DNA of 64,000 bases. It comes from a virus. The translations under genes and the position numbers were made by a program. This document shows positions 15,717 through 26,500 of this stretch, one piece after another. The first letter of the stretch is position 1. Every line of letters starts with the position of its first letter. The stretch lies in the IMG/VR virus record IMGVR_UViG_3300046167_000554, positions 62,001 to 126,000 of that record, one strand, 5' to 3'. A model generated the notes under the pieces. The model searched no databases. It was not told the DNA's origin and was given only the letters and a program-made list of their open reading frames with translations.

Positions 15717-17362
15717 TGGCAGTAAACAGTTCACAAATAAACGTAACAGATTTAGACTTCGATAGTATCTCTGATAATCTTAAAAACTATCTTAAAGGAC
15801 AGGACAAATTTAAAGACTATGACTTTGAAGGGTCTAGTATGTCTGTTCTTATTGACTTACTTTCATATGCATCACATATCGGTGCAGTGAACACTAATAT
15901 TGCAGCCTCAGAATTATTTTTAGACTCTGCACAATTAAGAAAGAATGTAGTGTCTCGTGCAAAGGATTTAGGTTTTACACCTGCTTCGGAAGTGTGTGCA
16001 AGTGCAACAGTAGATGTAACAATTAATGATGTTAGAAACCCTGATGGAACTTACCCGACACCCACTCAGATGACTATGCCTAGAGGAACTATTTTCTCTA
16101 CAACCTTTGATGGAGTTAACTACTACTTTGTGGTTACATCTTCAGCATTACCATCACAAAATAACACAACTTTCTTGTATTCAATGGTAGAAATAGTCCA
16201 AGGGACATATGCAACAGACCAATACGTGGTAGATACACAAATCAAAAACAATAAGTTTGTGTTATCAAATGGAAGAGTAGACAAAGCAAGAATGGTAGTA
16301 AGTGTAAATTCAGGTGGTGTATCTGAAACTTTTGCACTTGCAACAGATGTATCTGCAATCAAATCTACTACAGCAGTTTACTACACTCAAGAAAACGAAG
16401 ATGGATTTACCGAAATATATTTTGGTGACGGAGTACTAGGTAAAAAACTACTAGATGGTGATATCATAAGTGCAACATACATTATCGTAGATGCACAACA
16501 CGCTAATGGTGCAAAAAGATTTGCACAACAAACTGCAATCAATAGTTATGCAAGTTCAACTGTAATCACTACTGTAAATGCAAATGGTGGTGCAGAGAAA
16601 GAAAGTATAGAGTCAATCAAGTTTAAGGCAAACAAATTTTACACTTCACAAAACAGATTGGTAACCCTTAACGACTACAAAGCAAAAGTACAAGAGTATT
16701 ATCCGAATGCAGATGCAGTTGCAGTATGGGGTGGTGAAGACAATGACCCACCAGTATATGGTAAAGTATTCGTTGCACTTAAACCTAAGAATGCAGATTA
16801 CTTATCAGAAACAGAGAAGAAACAAATTAAAGGTCAACTTAACAAATTAAACATGTTAACTGTTAGACCCGAATTGATTGACCCCGAAATTGTTAAGATA
16901 CTTATCTCAACAGTATTCAAGTATGATGCATCTAAGACAGATTTATCAATAGGTGAATTGCAAACATTAGTAACTGGTGCAATCAATGAGTTTGATAATA
17001 CAAACCTAAAAGACTTTGATGCAGTATTCAGACATTCAAATCTATTGAAAGCAATTGACGATGCAGACAATTCAGTTCTATCCAATATTACAAACATTAG
17101 ACTTAGGAAAGCAGCCCAAGCTAAGATTAATCAAGAAGTAGGTTATACAGTAGACTTTGGTAATGGATTCAATAATCCCCATTCAGGACACAATAAGGAT
17201 GCTGGTGGTATTACAACTACTACTGGTTTCATGGTATCGGGAGATTCAGTCAACACACAATATTATGACGATGATGGAAGTGGTAACCTAAGACGTTACT
17301 ATCTATCAGGGTCAACAAGAGTTTATCAGGATAATGAATGCTGGAACAGTGGATTATTCTAA
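15716..17362 (+). CDS. 6: Baseplate wedge protein gp6, main part
   Basis: 548 residues before an apparent frameshift. The N-terminus SSQINVTDLDFDSISDNLKN, then YLKGQDKFKDYDFEGSSMSV and LIDLLSYASHIGAVNTNIAA, is the standard start of gp6/gpJ wedge proteins. The core has FTEIYFGDGVLGKKL (about 225-239) and NRLVTLNDYKAKVQEYYPNA (about 315-334). gp6 dimers form the ring that holds the baseplate and transmits the conformational change. The end, NECWNSGLF, is artefactual: the natural C-terminus continues in the next frame. Confidence 0.93.
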   Translation: MAVNSSQINVTDLDFDSISDNLKNYLKGQDKFKDYDFEGSSMSVLIDLLSYASHIGAVNTNIAASELFLDSAQLRKNVVSRAKDLGFTPASEVCASATVDVTINDVRNPDGTYPTPTQMTMPRGTIFSTTFDGVNYYFVVTSSALPSQNNTTFLYSMVEIVQGTYATDQYVVDTQIKNNKFVLSNGRVDKARMVVSVNSGGVSETFALATDVSAIKSTTAVYYTQENEDGFTEIYFGDGVLGKKLLDGDIISATYIIVDAQHANGAKRFAQQTAINSYASSTVITTVNANGGAEKESIESIKFKANKFYTSQNRLVTLNDYKAKVQEYYPNADAVAVWGGEDNDPPVYGKVFVALKPKNADYLSETEKKQIKGQLNKLNMLTVRPELIDPEIVKILISTVFKYDASKTDLSIGELQTLVTGAINEFDNTNLKDFDAVFRHSNLLKAIDDADNSVLSNITNIRLRKAAQAKINQEVGYTVDFGNGFNNPHSGHNKDAGGITTTTGFMVSGDSVNTQYYDDDGSGNLRRYYLSGSTRVYQDNECWNSGLF

Positions 17363-17588
17363 AGGAAAGATTTCAATCAATGCCATCATGTTTACCTCAA
17401 CAGTAAACGTTGATAGTACGATTGACTTTACAGTTATCCCATCAGGTAACGATGTAGTTGCAATTAGAGGTTCTCTAATTGACATATCAACATCTGATGT
17501 TAAGGTAACTGCTGAAGTAGACACCATCGCAAGTGGTGAAAGTAGTGCTGGAGTTGGGTATACATCCACCTCTAGTAGTTCATATTAA
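17334..17588 (+). CDS. 6: gp6 C-terminal part in another frame
   Basis: 84 residues. NAGTVDYSKGKISINAIMF, then DSTIDFTVIPSGNDVVAIRG and SLIDISTSDVKV, match the expected gp6 C-terminal domain (G-T-(V/I)-DY-x-x-G-x-(I/V), then P-x-(G/S)-x-DVV). Joining VYQDN to NAGTVDY by dropping one base near 17335-17340 (for instance the G in AATGAAT) restores a gp6 of about 623 residues. The Met at 17334 is not a real start. Confidence 0.8.
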   Translation: MNAGTVDYSKGKISINAIMFTSTVNVDSTIDFTVIPSGNDVVAIRGSLIDISTSDVKVTAEVDTIASGESSAGVGYTSTSSSSY

Positions 17589-17671
17589 TATGAATAAAGT
17601 GGTCTGAGATGGTAGGTTCCATGCTCAGAGTAAGCATTCCATTAACTTGGTTTTTATAGGAGAAAAACAAA
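17589..17671 (+). promoter_or_regulatory. Leader with hairpin before the 17672 gene
   Basis: CTGAG (17604-17608) pairs with CTCAG (17624-17628), extended by TGG/CCA inside and closing a loop around TAGGTT. A stretch ending in TTTTTATAGGAG precedes the ATG. The leader before 34581 ends almost identically (TTTTTATAGGA) and also carries hairpins. It could be an RNA stabiliser or processing signal in the late message. Not a clear terminator. Confidence 0.4.
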
Positions 17672-18148
17672 ATGGCAGATAAAAAAATAAGTGCATTAAC
17701 ATCAGTTTCAGATAGTGATATCGGTGCAGATGATTTATTACACATTGTAGATAACCCAGGCGGAACACCTGTAAACAAGAAGATGACTATTGGTCAACTT
17801 TTTGAAAACATTCCAACTCACCTTGCAGTTGACGACATTACAACTTTGTCTTCAACAGCAGCAGCTAACCTTGCTAGTTCTTTTGCATCTGCATTAGACC
17901 TTTCAGGTGCTGGTAGTGATATTGCGTTTACATTAGATGACGGAACAGACGTAGGTCAGTTAAAAATCATCTATATGAAAACTGCACCAGCTGGTTCGTA
18001 TATGGCTGACATCACAGTAGAATCATGGGGATATTCCTCAGATGAAACTGAACAGATTAAGTTAAATGCGTTAGGTGATGCAGTAATATGTTTTTGGGAT
18101 GGTTCCAAATGGTTCCCTATCACAAATCATGGTGCAACATTAACTTAA
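17672..18148 (+). CDS. Small virion/fibre accessory protein
   Basis: 158 residues. The N-terminus KISALTSVSDSDIGADDLLH, then IVDNPGGTP and KMTIGQLF, is the common phage fibre/head-fibre attachment module (K-I-S-x-L-x-x-x-x, then a second strand with a conserved D-N). The C-terminal 70 residues form a predicted beta domain ending CFWDGSKWFPITNHGATLT, a pattern often seen in surface-exposed decorations. It lies between gp6 and the large baseplate protein. The exact location on the particle is unknown. Confidence 0.7.
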   Translation: MADKKISALTSVSDSDIGADDLLHIVDNPGGTPVNKKMTIGQLFENIPTHLAVDDITTLSSTAAANLASSFASALDLSGAGSDIAFTLDDGTDVGQLKIIYMKTAPAGSYMADITVESWGYSSDETEQIKLNALGDAVICFWDGSKWFPITNHGATLT

Positions 18149-18164
18149 TATAGGATAACCATAA

Positions 18165-21100
18165 ATGTCACATACAGATTATGTCAGTGAACGTTTAAGT
18201 CACAGACTTCCAACTTTATTACCCGAGTATTTAAAGGAAGAAGCACCTGCGTTTGAACAATTCATCCGTGCATATTTTGAATTCTTAGAAGCAGAGATAA
18301 TTACTCTAGATTCTCAGAGTGACATTGATGGTATTTTATTAGAAGACAGTCAGGGTTCCATCTTTTTGGAACCCGAAACTGTTGGTGCAACACCCGACAG
18401 AGAAATTTCCAAGATTGTCAATGAGGCATCTATTGGAAACACTAATTCAACTGCAGACCCATATGTTGTCGGAGAGTACATCTTCGGAAAGACAACAGGT
18501 GCAGTTGCACGTATTGAAGTCATTAATAAAAATGTCTTATACGTCAAATCAATTTCAGGAAATGGTTTTAAAAGTAATGAAACCATTGAAGGTAGGAACA
18601 CAAAACAAACTGCAGTAATTAAAACATACAAAGAAAATTCTATACTTGCAAATAACAAGTTACTAGACTATTCGGATATCGACCATACTTCAGAAGAGTT
18701 TCTACAATATTACCAAAACGACTTTATTCCATCATTAGATTTATCATCTACACAGAATAAACGTCTTACAGTTAAAAATATAAACGACCTTTATCAAAAG
18801 AAAGGTACTGCAGAGTCTTTACAATTCTTAATGAGAATAATGTTTGGACAGGATGCAGAGGTCAGATATCCAATTGACGAGACATCACATGTCTCCGAAT
18901 CAGATTACAGTCAAAGAAGAAGGATGGTGGTTCAACTAACGAACTCAAACCTACTTCCAAAGTCAACAGATAAAATACAACACCTAAGAAGTTCAGATTC
19001 GTTTGTTCTTGCAGAGTCTATTATAGAACAGGTGTTTACCTTAGACGCTGCAGAAGGTATCTATTCATTAGAGATAATGGATAACCATGTTGGAACCTTT
19101 GAGAAAGGTGTATTCGTTACATTCCTTGACAGAGACGGAATAACAGAGTATACTGGTACAACATTAGGTGTAATAAATGGAGTAGATTTCAATGAGTCGT
19201 CCATCTACATCGAACATGATGATAGTGGAGTCATATCTACCGAAGATGGTGATGGTATTCTGTTTGAAGAAACAGGTGCTGGTTCACTATACACATTAAA
19301 TGATAGGATTAATTTTGTTGGTCAGAAACTAGACTCAGGTGTAGTTGAAGCAAAATCAATAGTCGATGGTATCACTTCAGGTGGTGTCGAACACATATAC
19401 ATTGAAGATGGTGGAACAGGTTTCCATAACACTTATAGTGCAACAACTAAAGGAACAGTTGATAGCATGAGGTCAGAGGATGGTGAAGACTATGTTGTCA
19501 TGGAAGACAGTGCAAACATCATTACCGAAACCTCTAAAGCATCTACACTAGTATCATTTGACAGTGCATTAGACACTGCAATAAAAGAAGGACACACTGT
19601 ATTTGGAACTAATGTAGATACAGTAAAAGTAGTTTCCATTGCAGACGATAGAAAATCTATAGTAGTTTCCAAACCAATATCTTTATCTACCGACTCTATA
19701 ATTCAAGTCGGTCTACCTCAAATGGTAGTGTTTGATAATACAGATACAGGTGGTTCGGGTGCAGAGGCCTTTATCGGTTCGGTTGGTGATGAAGTAATAC
19801 AAGAGAATGCATCACACTATGGTCAGTTTACATATACTGCAACTGCAAACCAAACACTATTCAATGGTAAAGATGATTTAAATAGAAGAATGTTCTTCAA
19901 TGATGGAACAGTTCAAGTGTTTGTTGATGGTGTAAAGAGAGACCCGTTAAATGCAACATCGGGTTATACACATAAGAACGATAGAGTGACATTTATCAAT
20001 GGTTTATCAGCAGGTGCAATAGTAGACATATACAGAGAGTTCAATAACGTCTTATACGAAGACGGAACACGAATGAACTTAGAAACTACTGAATCTAATA
20101 TCAGAAGTATCTTCATAAACAACCAAGGAACAGGTTATAAAATAGTTCCTAAAGTATATACAGGTGGTTACATCTACTTTAAAACTTCTGCAGAAGTAAA
20201 TCAATATGAAAAAGCAGAAGGTCTAACAGGTGGTACATCAAATGCAACTGGTAAAGTATTAAGACTTGAACCCAACAATAAGAGAATAGTAGTATCAAGA
20301 GACTCAACAGATACAGGAACCTTTGTAGCAGGTGAGATAATTAACGGAACAACTGCAGTCAATGTTGCAACTCAAGTCAATGTAACTAGTGGAACTGGTG
20401 CAAAGATATTTGCATGGTCAAGTAAGATTGGTGGTATTACCTCAGTCAACTTTGAAAGTCAAGGATATAACTTTGATTCAAATGGTGTGTTAGGTTCATC
20501 TTCACAACATAATATGTTGATTGAAACACCGACTGCAATTCCAACAAAAGATTTAGTACTAACTGGACAAGTATCAGGAACAACTGCAACTGCAGTATCT
20601 TATGATGCAGATAGACACATACTAAAATACTCATCATTAAATGGAGAGTTTGTTGATGGTGAACAAGTAAAATACAACAATACAGATTATTTTCATATCC
20701 TAAAAACACAAAGATTTAATGGTCAAGGTGTTATGGGTGGTGAAGGTATTATAGAAAGACAGTTCTTAGGAGATAGAGGTCAAGCAAGTTCAAGTGTTGC
20801 AAATATACAAGATGGATATCTCTATCAATCTCACTCATATGTTATCAAAGTCGGTGAGTCTATTAACAAATACAGGTCAGCAGTTAAAGACCTACTTCAC
20901 CCAGCAGGACACATCTTCTTTGGTGAGGTTGCAATTAAGAATAATATATCTGCAGTACCTGAAAATCAATTTAAATTTGTACCTACCATTGTAATATATG
21001 GAGAACCTACACTAGGTGTTGCAAATGCATTTACAAATTCAAGTAGAAGAATACAGTTATACACACTAGACTCTGAAATGAATGACCCACTTGTTGTTCT

Positions 21101-21989
21101 TAGAGCATGTGGGGTTCCCTCACCCGAAACAAACCCTGTAACTGGGGGTGCAATTCTACCATATCAGAAAGTTAATGGTGTAGAAAGTGGTAGAGGAACA
21201 GAAGTCGGAGACTCTATGATGAGAAGTCGTCATATGAACATTCTGAAAATTGTATCTAAGAATATGGCAATAACCCAGTCTTCACCAAGAATTGATGGAG
21301 TAATGTCAGTATTAAATATTGCAACTGCAAATAATGGTTATCTTAGAGTTGAAACCGAGAGAAGACCATCCGACCAAGGTAAGGTATTCCAAATATGGGA
21401 ACCTAACAATGAAGTGTTAATCCTTGAAAGTGGTGGACTTATAGAACTTGAAGAAGAGGCTTGCATCTTAAGGTTTGAACCCGATAAGGATGCAGAAGTT
21501 AAAGGTGACTATGGTGAGAGAATCATATCCGAGGATGGAACAGAACTTTTACGTTTAGAAAGTGCAACAACAGTTGAACCAGTACACTACTTTACGTCAG
21601 AAAGAAACATTGAGTACACTGGAAAGTATATGTATTTTGAAGACCACGATAGGATTGTATCTGAAAGTGGTGAACCAATCATCCAAGACGACAGTAGTGG
21701 TGGAAATTTATCATCATTCGTTCCACTTGGTAGTACAATTAGAACTATAAATACAATTGCAAGACAAAATACATATGATATATCATATTATTTGAAAGAT
21801 GAAACTAACAATGACGATATTGTATTAGAAGATGGAAGTGGTAATGTAATGGTTGAAGGTGCAAAGTCCGAAGGACTCAAAATATCCGACCTAGACAACA
21901 TGTATCCGAAGTTTTACATAGCGGATTATGAAAATCATCAAAGAAAAAGAACAAATTTAACATTTAGTGCATATATAAAGTCTGCATAG
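18165..21989 (+). CDS. Very large baseplate wedge/tail structural protein
   Basis: 1274 residues. The N-terminal block LPTLLPEYLKEEAPAFEQFI, then RAYFEFLEAE, and LTVKNINDLYQKKGTAESLQ with FLMRIMFGQDAEVRYP (about 200-240), is the conserved start of large baseplate proteins in marine T4-like phages, occupying the gp7 position. The middle is a series of short beta repeats of the type ILFEETGAG, YIEDGGTGF, VYVDG. Residues 560-620 hold a fibre-like segment (FTYTATANQTLFNGKDDL, then VFVDGVKRDPLN). It probably forms the outer wedge that carries fibres. Function is inferred from position and size. Confidence 0.8.
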   Translation: MSHTDYVSERLSHRLPTLLPEYLKEEAPAFEQFIRAYFEFLEAEIITLDSQSDIDGILLEDSQGSIFLEPETVGATPDREISKIVNEASIGNTNSTADPYVVGEYIFGKTTGAVARIEVINKNVLYVKSISGNGFKSNETIEGRNTKQTAVIKTYKENSILANNKLLDYSDIDHTSEEFLQYYQNDFIPSLDLSSTQNKRLTVKNINDLYQKKGTAESLQFLMRIMFGQDAEVRYPIDETSHVSESDYSQRRRMVVQLTNSNLLPKSTDKIQHLRSSDSFVLAESIIEQVFTLDAAEGIYSLEIMDNHVGTFEKGVFVTFLDRDGITEYTGTTLGVINGVDFNESSIYIEHDDSGVISTEDGDGILFEETGAGSLYTLNDRINFVGQKLDSGVVEAKSIVDGITSGGVEHIYIEDGGTGFHNTYSATTKGTVDSMRSEDGEDYVVMEDSANIITETSKASTLVSFDSALDTAIKEGHTVFGTNVDTVKVVSIADDRKSIVVSKPISLSTDSIIQVGLPQMVVFDNTDTGGSGAEAFIGSVGDEVIQENASHYGQFTYTATANQTLFNGKDDLNRRMFFNDGTVQVFVDGVKRDPLNATSGYTHKNDRVTFINGLSAGAIVDIYREFNNVLYEDGTRMNLETTESNIRSIFINNQGTGYKIVPKVYTGGYIYFKTSAEVNQYEKAEGLTGGTSNATGKVLRLEPNNKRIVVSRDSTDTGTFVAGEIINGTTAVNVATQVNVTSGTGAKIFAWSSKIGGITSVNFESQGYNFDSNGVLGSSSQHNMLIETPTAIPTKDLVLTGQVSGTTATAVSYDADRHILKYSSLNGEFVDGEQVKYNNTDYFHILKTQRFNGQGVMGGEGIIERQFLGDRGQASSSVANIQDGYLYQSHSYVIKVGESINKYRSAVKDLLHPAGHIFFGEVAIKNNISAVPENQFKFVPTIVIYGEPTLGVANAFTNSSRRIQLYTLDSEMNDPLVVLRACGVPSPETNPVTGGAILPYQKVNGVESGRGTEVGDSMMRSRHMNILKIVSKNMAITQSSPRIDGVMSVLNIATANNGYLRVETERRPSDQGKVFQIWEPNNEVLILESGGLIELEEEACILRFEPDKDAEVKGDYGERIISEDGTELLRLESATTVEPVHYFTSERNIEYTGKYMYFEDHDRIVSESGEPIIQDDSSGGNLSSFVPLGSTIRTINTIARQNTYDISYYLKDETNNDDIVLEDGSGNVMVEGAKSEGLKISDLDNMYPKFYIADYENHQRKRTNLTFSAYIKSA

Positions 21990-21992
21990 TGT

Positions 21993-22000
21993 TATAAATA
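21993..22000 (+). promoter_or_regulatory. T4-type late promoter before gp8
   Basis: TATAAATA followed by a 29-base leader with TAGGAG and then the gp8 ATG at 22030. Here a normal leader is present, in contrast to the five-base-spaced promoters. Confidence 0.75.
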
Positions 22001-22029
22001 GTATTAAATATCTTAGGAGATAAAATAAA

Positions 22030-23508
22030 ATGGCAGCAATAATTACAGAAAAGTTTAGAGTACATAACGCTAGACAATTCAAAGAAGATTTTGGAGAGGC
22101 AGCTTCAAACACTTACATATTCATAGGACGTTCATACCCATGGACTGATGATACAGTTCCACCAACACCTGCCAATGCAGTTGGTGAAGAAATCGATGCA
22201 TGGTCAGATATGATTGCAATGAAGGAAGTAACTTCTGCAGATGTATCCCATGGTTTAACAAGATATGATTGGGACATCAATGGTGCAACTAAGTATGATG
22301 AATACTCACATGATGTTTCAGCTGCAAATCCATCATCAGCTACAAGTGCAACTAACTTGTATGATGCAAGATTCTTTGTTATAACAGAAGACTACAATGT
22401 ATACAAATGTATTAGAAGTGGAAGAAATAGTTCAGGTGTTGTTGTTAACTCAACAGAAAAACCTTCAGGAACTAGTCCAACTTCTCTAGTAACAACAACT
22501 GATACCGACGCTGCCGCGGGTAGAGGTTATATTTGGAAATACATGTATACTGTAACTGCATCAGATACAATCAAATTTGTAACAAACGACTTCATTCCAA
22601 TTAAAACACTGGGTGCTCAAACAGAAATCAATGGTGATTTAGGTGCATTCGGTTCAGCAGGAACAGATGATGGTTCTGCACAATACGATGTTGAAAACCA
22701 AGCAGTTGATGGTGCAGTTCACCATGTACACGTAAGTGCAGCTGGTTCAGGTTACGTTGGAAACAGTGGAACACATAACTACACTGGTATAACTATCGAT
22801 GGAGATGGTTCAGGTGGACTATGTACAGTTCACGTTGTATCAGAACAGGTTTCACATATTACAGTAACAACGCCAGGAACAGGATATAAACGTGCATCAA
22901 TTGATATTGCAAATATATCAGGTATCGGTAGTGGTAGTGGTGCAAGTGCAAAAGTTATTATCTCTCCTTTATATGGACATGGTGCAGACCCAGTTTCAGA
23001 ACTAGGTGGAAACTATGTAATCGTAAACTCAAGATTAGAGTTTGCTGAAGGTTCAGGTGACTTCCCAACAGACAATGATTTCAGAAGAGTTGGTTTAATA
23101 CAAGACCCATTCAATGTTGGAACAACAACAGTTGCAACAGCATCTACATTGACTGCATATAACCAGTTCTCATGTTCAAGTGTTGCATCTTTAAGTATTG
23201 ATGATACTATATTGAATGCAAACTCAAATGGAGCTGCAGTTGCAGTTGCAAAGGTTGTGTCATTAAGTACTTCAGGAAACATAGTTAAGTACACTACTAT
23301 CGCAAATAATGGTGGTGAGTATGTAAACTTTACAAATGGTGACCAAGTTTATGTAGATGGTTCAAGTGTTGCAACAACAGTAGCACTAAGTGCATCACAT
23401 CCCGAAGTTCAAAGATATTCAGGTGAAATCATGTATATTGAAAACAGAGGTGCAGTGACTAGAGCAGCTGACCAAATCGAAGATATTAAATTAATTATAG
23501 AAATGTAA
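22030..23508 (+). CDS. 8: Baseplate wedge protein gp8
   Basis: 492 residues; T4 gp8 is about 334, so there is an insertion. The conserved blocks are KFRVHNARQFKEDF, SNTYIFIGRSYPWTDDTVPP, SDMIAMKEVTSADVSHGLTR, YDWDINGATKYDEYSHDV, and later FFVITEDYNVYKCIRSG with GYIWKYMYTVTASDTIKF (about 160-190). gp8 dimers connect wedge arms with gp6, gp7 and gp10. The middle (about 230-330) holds Gly/Ser-rich beta repeats absent from T4. Good late promoter and ribosome site. Confidence 0.9.
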   Translation: MAAIITEKFRVHNARQFKEDFGEAASNTYIFIGRSYPWTDDTVPPTPANAVGEEIDAWSDMIAMKEVTSADVSHGLTRYDWDINGATKYDEYSHDVSAANPSSATSATNLYDARFFVITEDYNVYKCIRSGRNSSGVVVNSTEKPSGTSPTSLVTTTDTDAAAGRGYIWKYMYTVTASDTIKFVTNDFIPIKTLGAQTEINGDLGAFGSAGTDDGSAQYDVENQAVDGAVHHVHVSAAGSGYVGNSGTHNYTGITIDGDGSGGLCTVHVVSEQVSHITVTTPGTGYKRASIDIANISGIGSGSGASAKVIISPLYGHGADPVSELGGNYVIVNSRLEFAEGSGDFPTDNDFRRVGLIQDPFNVGTTTVATASTLTAYNQFSCSSVASLSIDDTILNANSNGAAVAVAKVVSLSTSGNIVKYTTIANNGGEYVNFTNGDQVYVDGSSVATTVALSASHPEVQRYSGEIMYIENRGAVTRAADQIEDIKLIIEM

Positions 23509-23513
23509 TTTAC

Positions 23514-23530
23514 GGGGTTCTTAGAACCCC
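23514..23530 (+). other. Strong RNA hairpin between gp8 and the 2233-residue protein gene
   Basis: GGGGTTC-TTA-GAACCCC is a perfect 7-pair stem with a 3-base loop, 20 bases before the next ATG. No T run follows on either strand, so it is not a classical terminator. It may limit read-through, stabilise a processed end or slow decay. Confidence 0.6.
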
Positions 23531-23550
23531 AACAAACAATTGGAAATACT

Positions 23551-26500
23551 ATGCCTGAAAAGACAGACTTAAATATATCACCTTATTACGATGACTACTC
23601 AGAGGATAAGAACTTTCATAAGGTTCTTTATCGTGCTGGTCGTCCTATTCAAGCAAGAGAGTTAACTCAATCTCAATCAATTTTACAAAATCAAATTGAG
23701 AGATTTGGTGACCACATGTTTGAAGAGGGTTCTATTGTTCAAGGAGCTCAAACAGATGTCGACATGGAAATGTACTATGTCAAAGTCAAGAGTGCAAATC
23801 CGAATGATAGTGGAACTGCAACATCTGAGACTTATAGAACGTCTTTCCATGGTAAACTTGTCATCGGTCAAACTTCAGGAGTAGTTGCAAAGGTATTATC
23901 ATCAAGTGCAGAAACTTCAACAGATAAGATGACCTTGTTTGTTAAGTATATGAGACAGGGAACAGATTCTGCAAACTCATTTAAATTTACTGCAAACGAA
24001 GAACTACGTGAATGTCAAGTAGATTCAGGTGGAACATATTCAGAAGTATCAAACAATAACGAATTCCAAGTAGAAACTACAGCAAATGCACCTTGTGGTA
24101 TTGGTTCAATGTCAAAAATATCAGAAGGTATTATATATCTTAGGGGTTTCTTTGTCAAGGTTGATGCACAAGAATTAATACTAGAGAAGTATTCATTCAA
24201 ACCATCATATAGAATTGGTTTGACAATTACAGAAAGTATGGTAGACTCATCTTCTGATACCTCTTTACAAGATAATTCAACAGGTACATCAAACGAAAAC
24301 GCTGCTGGTGCAGATAGACTTAAAGTTGGATTAACACTTTCTAAGTTCACCATTACAGAAACTACAGATGCAAACTTTGTAGAACTTGCAAGAGTTAATC
24401 AAGGTGTCATTGAGATGAAGGTCAATAGACCTATGTACAATGCAATTGAAAACACACTTGCAAGAAGAACATTCGATGCAAATGGTGACTTTATTGTAAC
24501 ACAATTCACTCAATCAATGAGAGAACATTTAGATAACACTATTAACAGAGGGTTCTATCCTGCTAAAAATGGTGGAGATGAAAGTCAATTTGTTATGCAA
24601 ATATCGCCAGGTAAAGCATACGTTAGAGGTTATGAGATTGATAAGATTGGAACAACAACAGTTCCATTCCCAAAAGCAAGAACAACTAAGTCACTTGCAA
24701 ACACTAAGACACCTATTAGATTAGGAAACAAATTAAAAGTTAAAAATGCACACTCATTTCCCGAGTTTGGTAATGAGTCTTCAGGACAATCACAATCACC
24801 TTTCGGTGTTGTAAAGATTTATGATGCAGTTGTAGCTTCAGTAGGAACAGAGAATGCAAGTGGACATATTGGTTTTGCAAGAGTAAGAGATATTGACCAT
24901 AAGTCAGGAACTTCATCAAGTGGAGTATTTGCAAATAGTTCTATCTTTAACATGTACATGTTCGATATTAAGATGTTCACAAAACTTACTGGAACTGCAA
25001 GTGGAACAATCAATGTTGGTGATAAAGTAACAGGAAACGAAAGTAATGCAACTGGTATAGTTGCATATAAATCTAATAATGACCTTTATCTACATGACGT
25101 AATAGGTTCATTCTTAACTTCAGGTACAGAAGATTTAACATTTGGAAACTCAACAGGTAGTTTTGCAAACATATCTGCAGTAAGAAGTTATAATATTGAT
25201 AGAGCAAGGTCTCTATTCCAAGCACCAAAAGTCGGTGGTTCTGCACAAAAATTTACTGCAGACATTAGTTTAGATGCAGACAAAGTGTTGAGTGGAACAC
25301 TTAACATGACTCTTAATAGTCCAACTGTAACAGGTTTTGGAACAAGGTTCTCTGCAGAATTAAAAGAAGGAGATATCCTAGTTGATGGTGTTGGTAATGA
25401 GAGAATTATTCAGTCGTTCAATGCAGACTTTAGTGAGATTACCTTAACAGATGGTGCAGTTGCAACATACAGTGGTAATGTAACAAGAAGACGTGCAAAA
25501 CTAGATGACCAAGACCAAACTGCAAACATATTTGCATGGCCTAGAAACTGGGTTAAGACACATGATGCAGACTTTATAAAAGTAAGAAGACAACAAACAG
25601 AAACAATTTCATCTTCAGGTGCAATACAAATATCACAAACAGATGGTGCATTTGAAGCTAGAAATGCAGACAACTTTAGTATATCAGTTGTAGATGTAAC
25701 TGGTGCAACTTCACCAACACTAGGAAATGGTGACATACTAAACATAGAAGATTATACAAGTGCATCTCCTACAGAAAATGGAGATGGTCAGAACATTTCA
25801 ATCTCAGGATTTGGAGCTGCAAACGAAGATGTTATTCTTAAAGTAACATACTCTATTTTAATTGCAGACCCCGATGCAAGAAGTAAAGACCATAGAAAAG
25901 GAAGGGTTCTAAAAGTAAGTGGAGATAGAAGTGGTTCTTACACTGGTGTGTATGGTTCTGCATTTGCAGATAAAGAAATTACACTAGGTGTTGCAGACGT
26001 ATTTAAGATACATGCTATCTATGAAGGAACAGGGGGAACAACACCTCTTTCTCCTAACGCAACATTTGCTAATACAGTAGGAACGTTTGCAAACTATGAG
26101 ACAATCGTAGGACAAACATCAGATGCACGTGCAGTCATTATAGACTTTAACGCAGGTGCAACATCATATTACTATATGATATCAGGAGTATTTACCGAAG
26201 ATGAGTCTATTGTAGGACAAACTTCAGGTGCAACAGGAACAGTAGATAGTGTATCACAAGGTTCACCAAATATCAAAAACAGATACTTCTTTGACAATGG
26301 TCAAAGAGATGGTTACTATGACTTAGGTAAAATATCACTTAAGCCTGGCGAACCAGCACCTTCAAACTCTATTATTATAGTGTTTGATTACTTTGAAGCA
26401 GGAGCAGGTGACTTCTTTGACGTTGGTTCTTATGACGAGAGTCTTTATAAAGAGATTCCAGTTTACTCACCAAACAAAGTAGACTTGGGTGGATTAGAAC

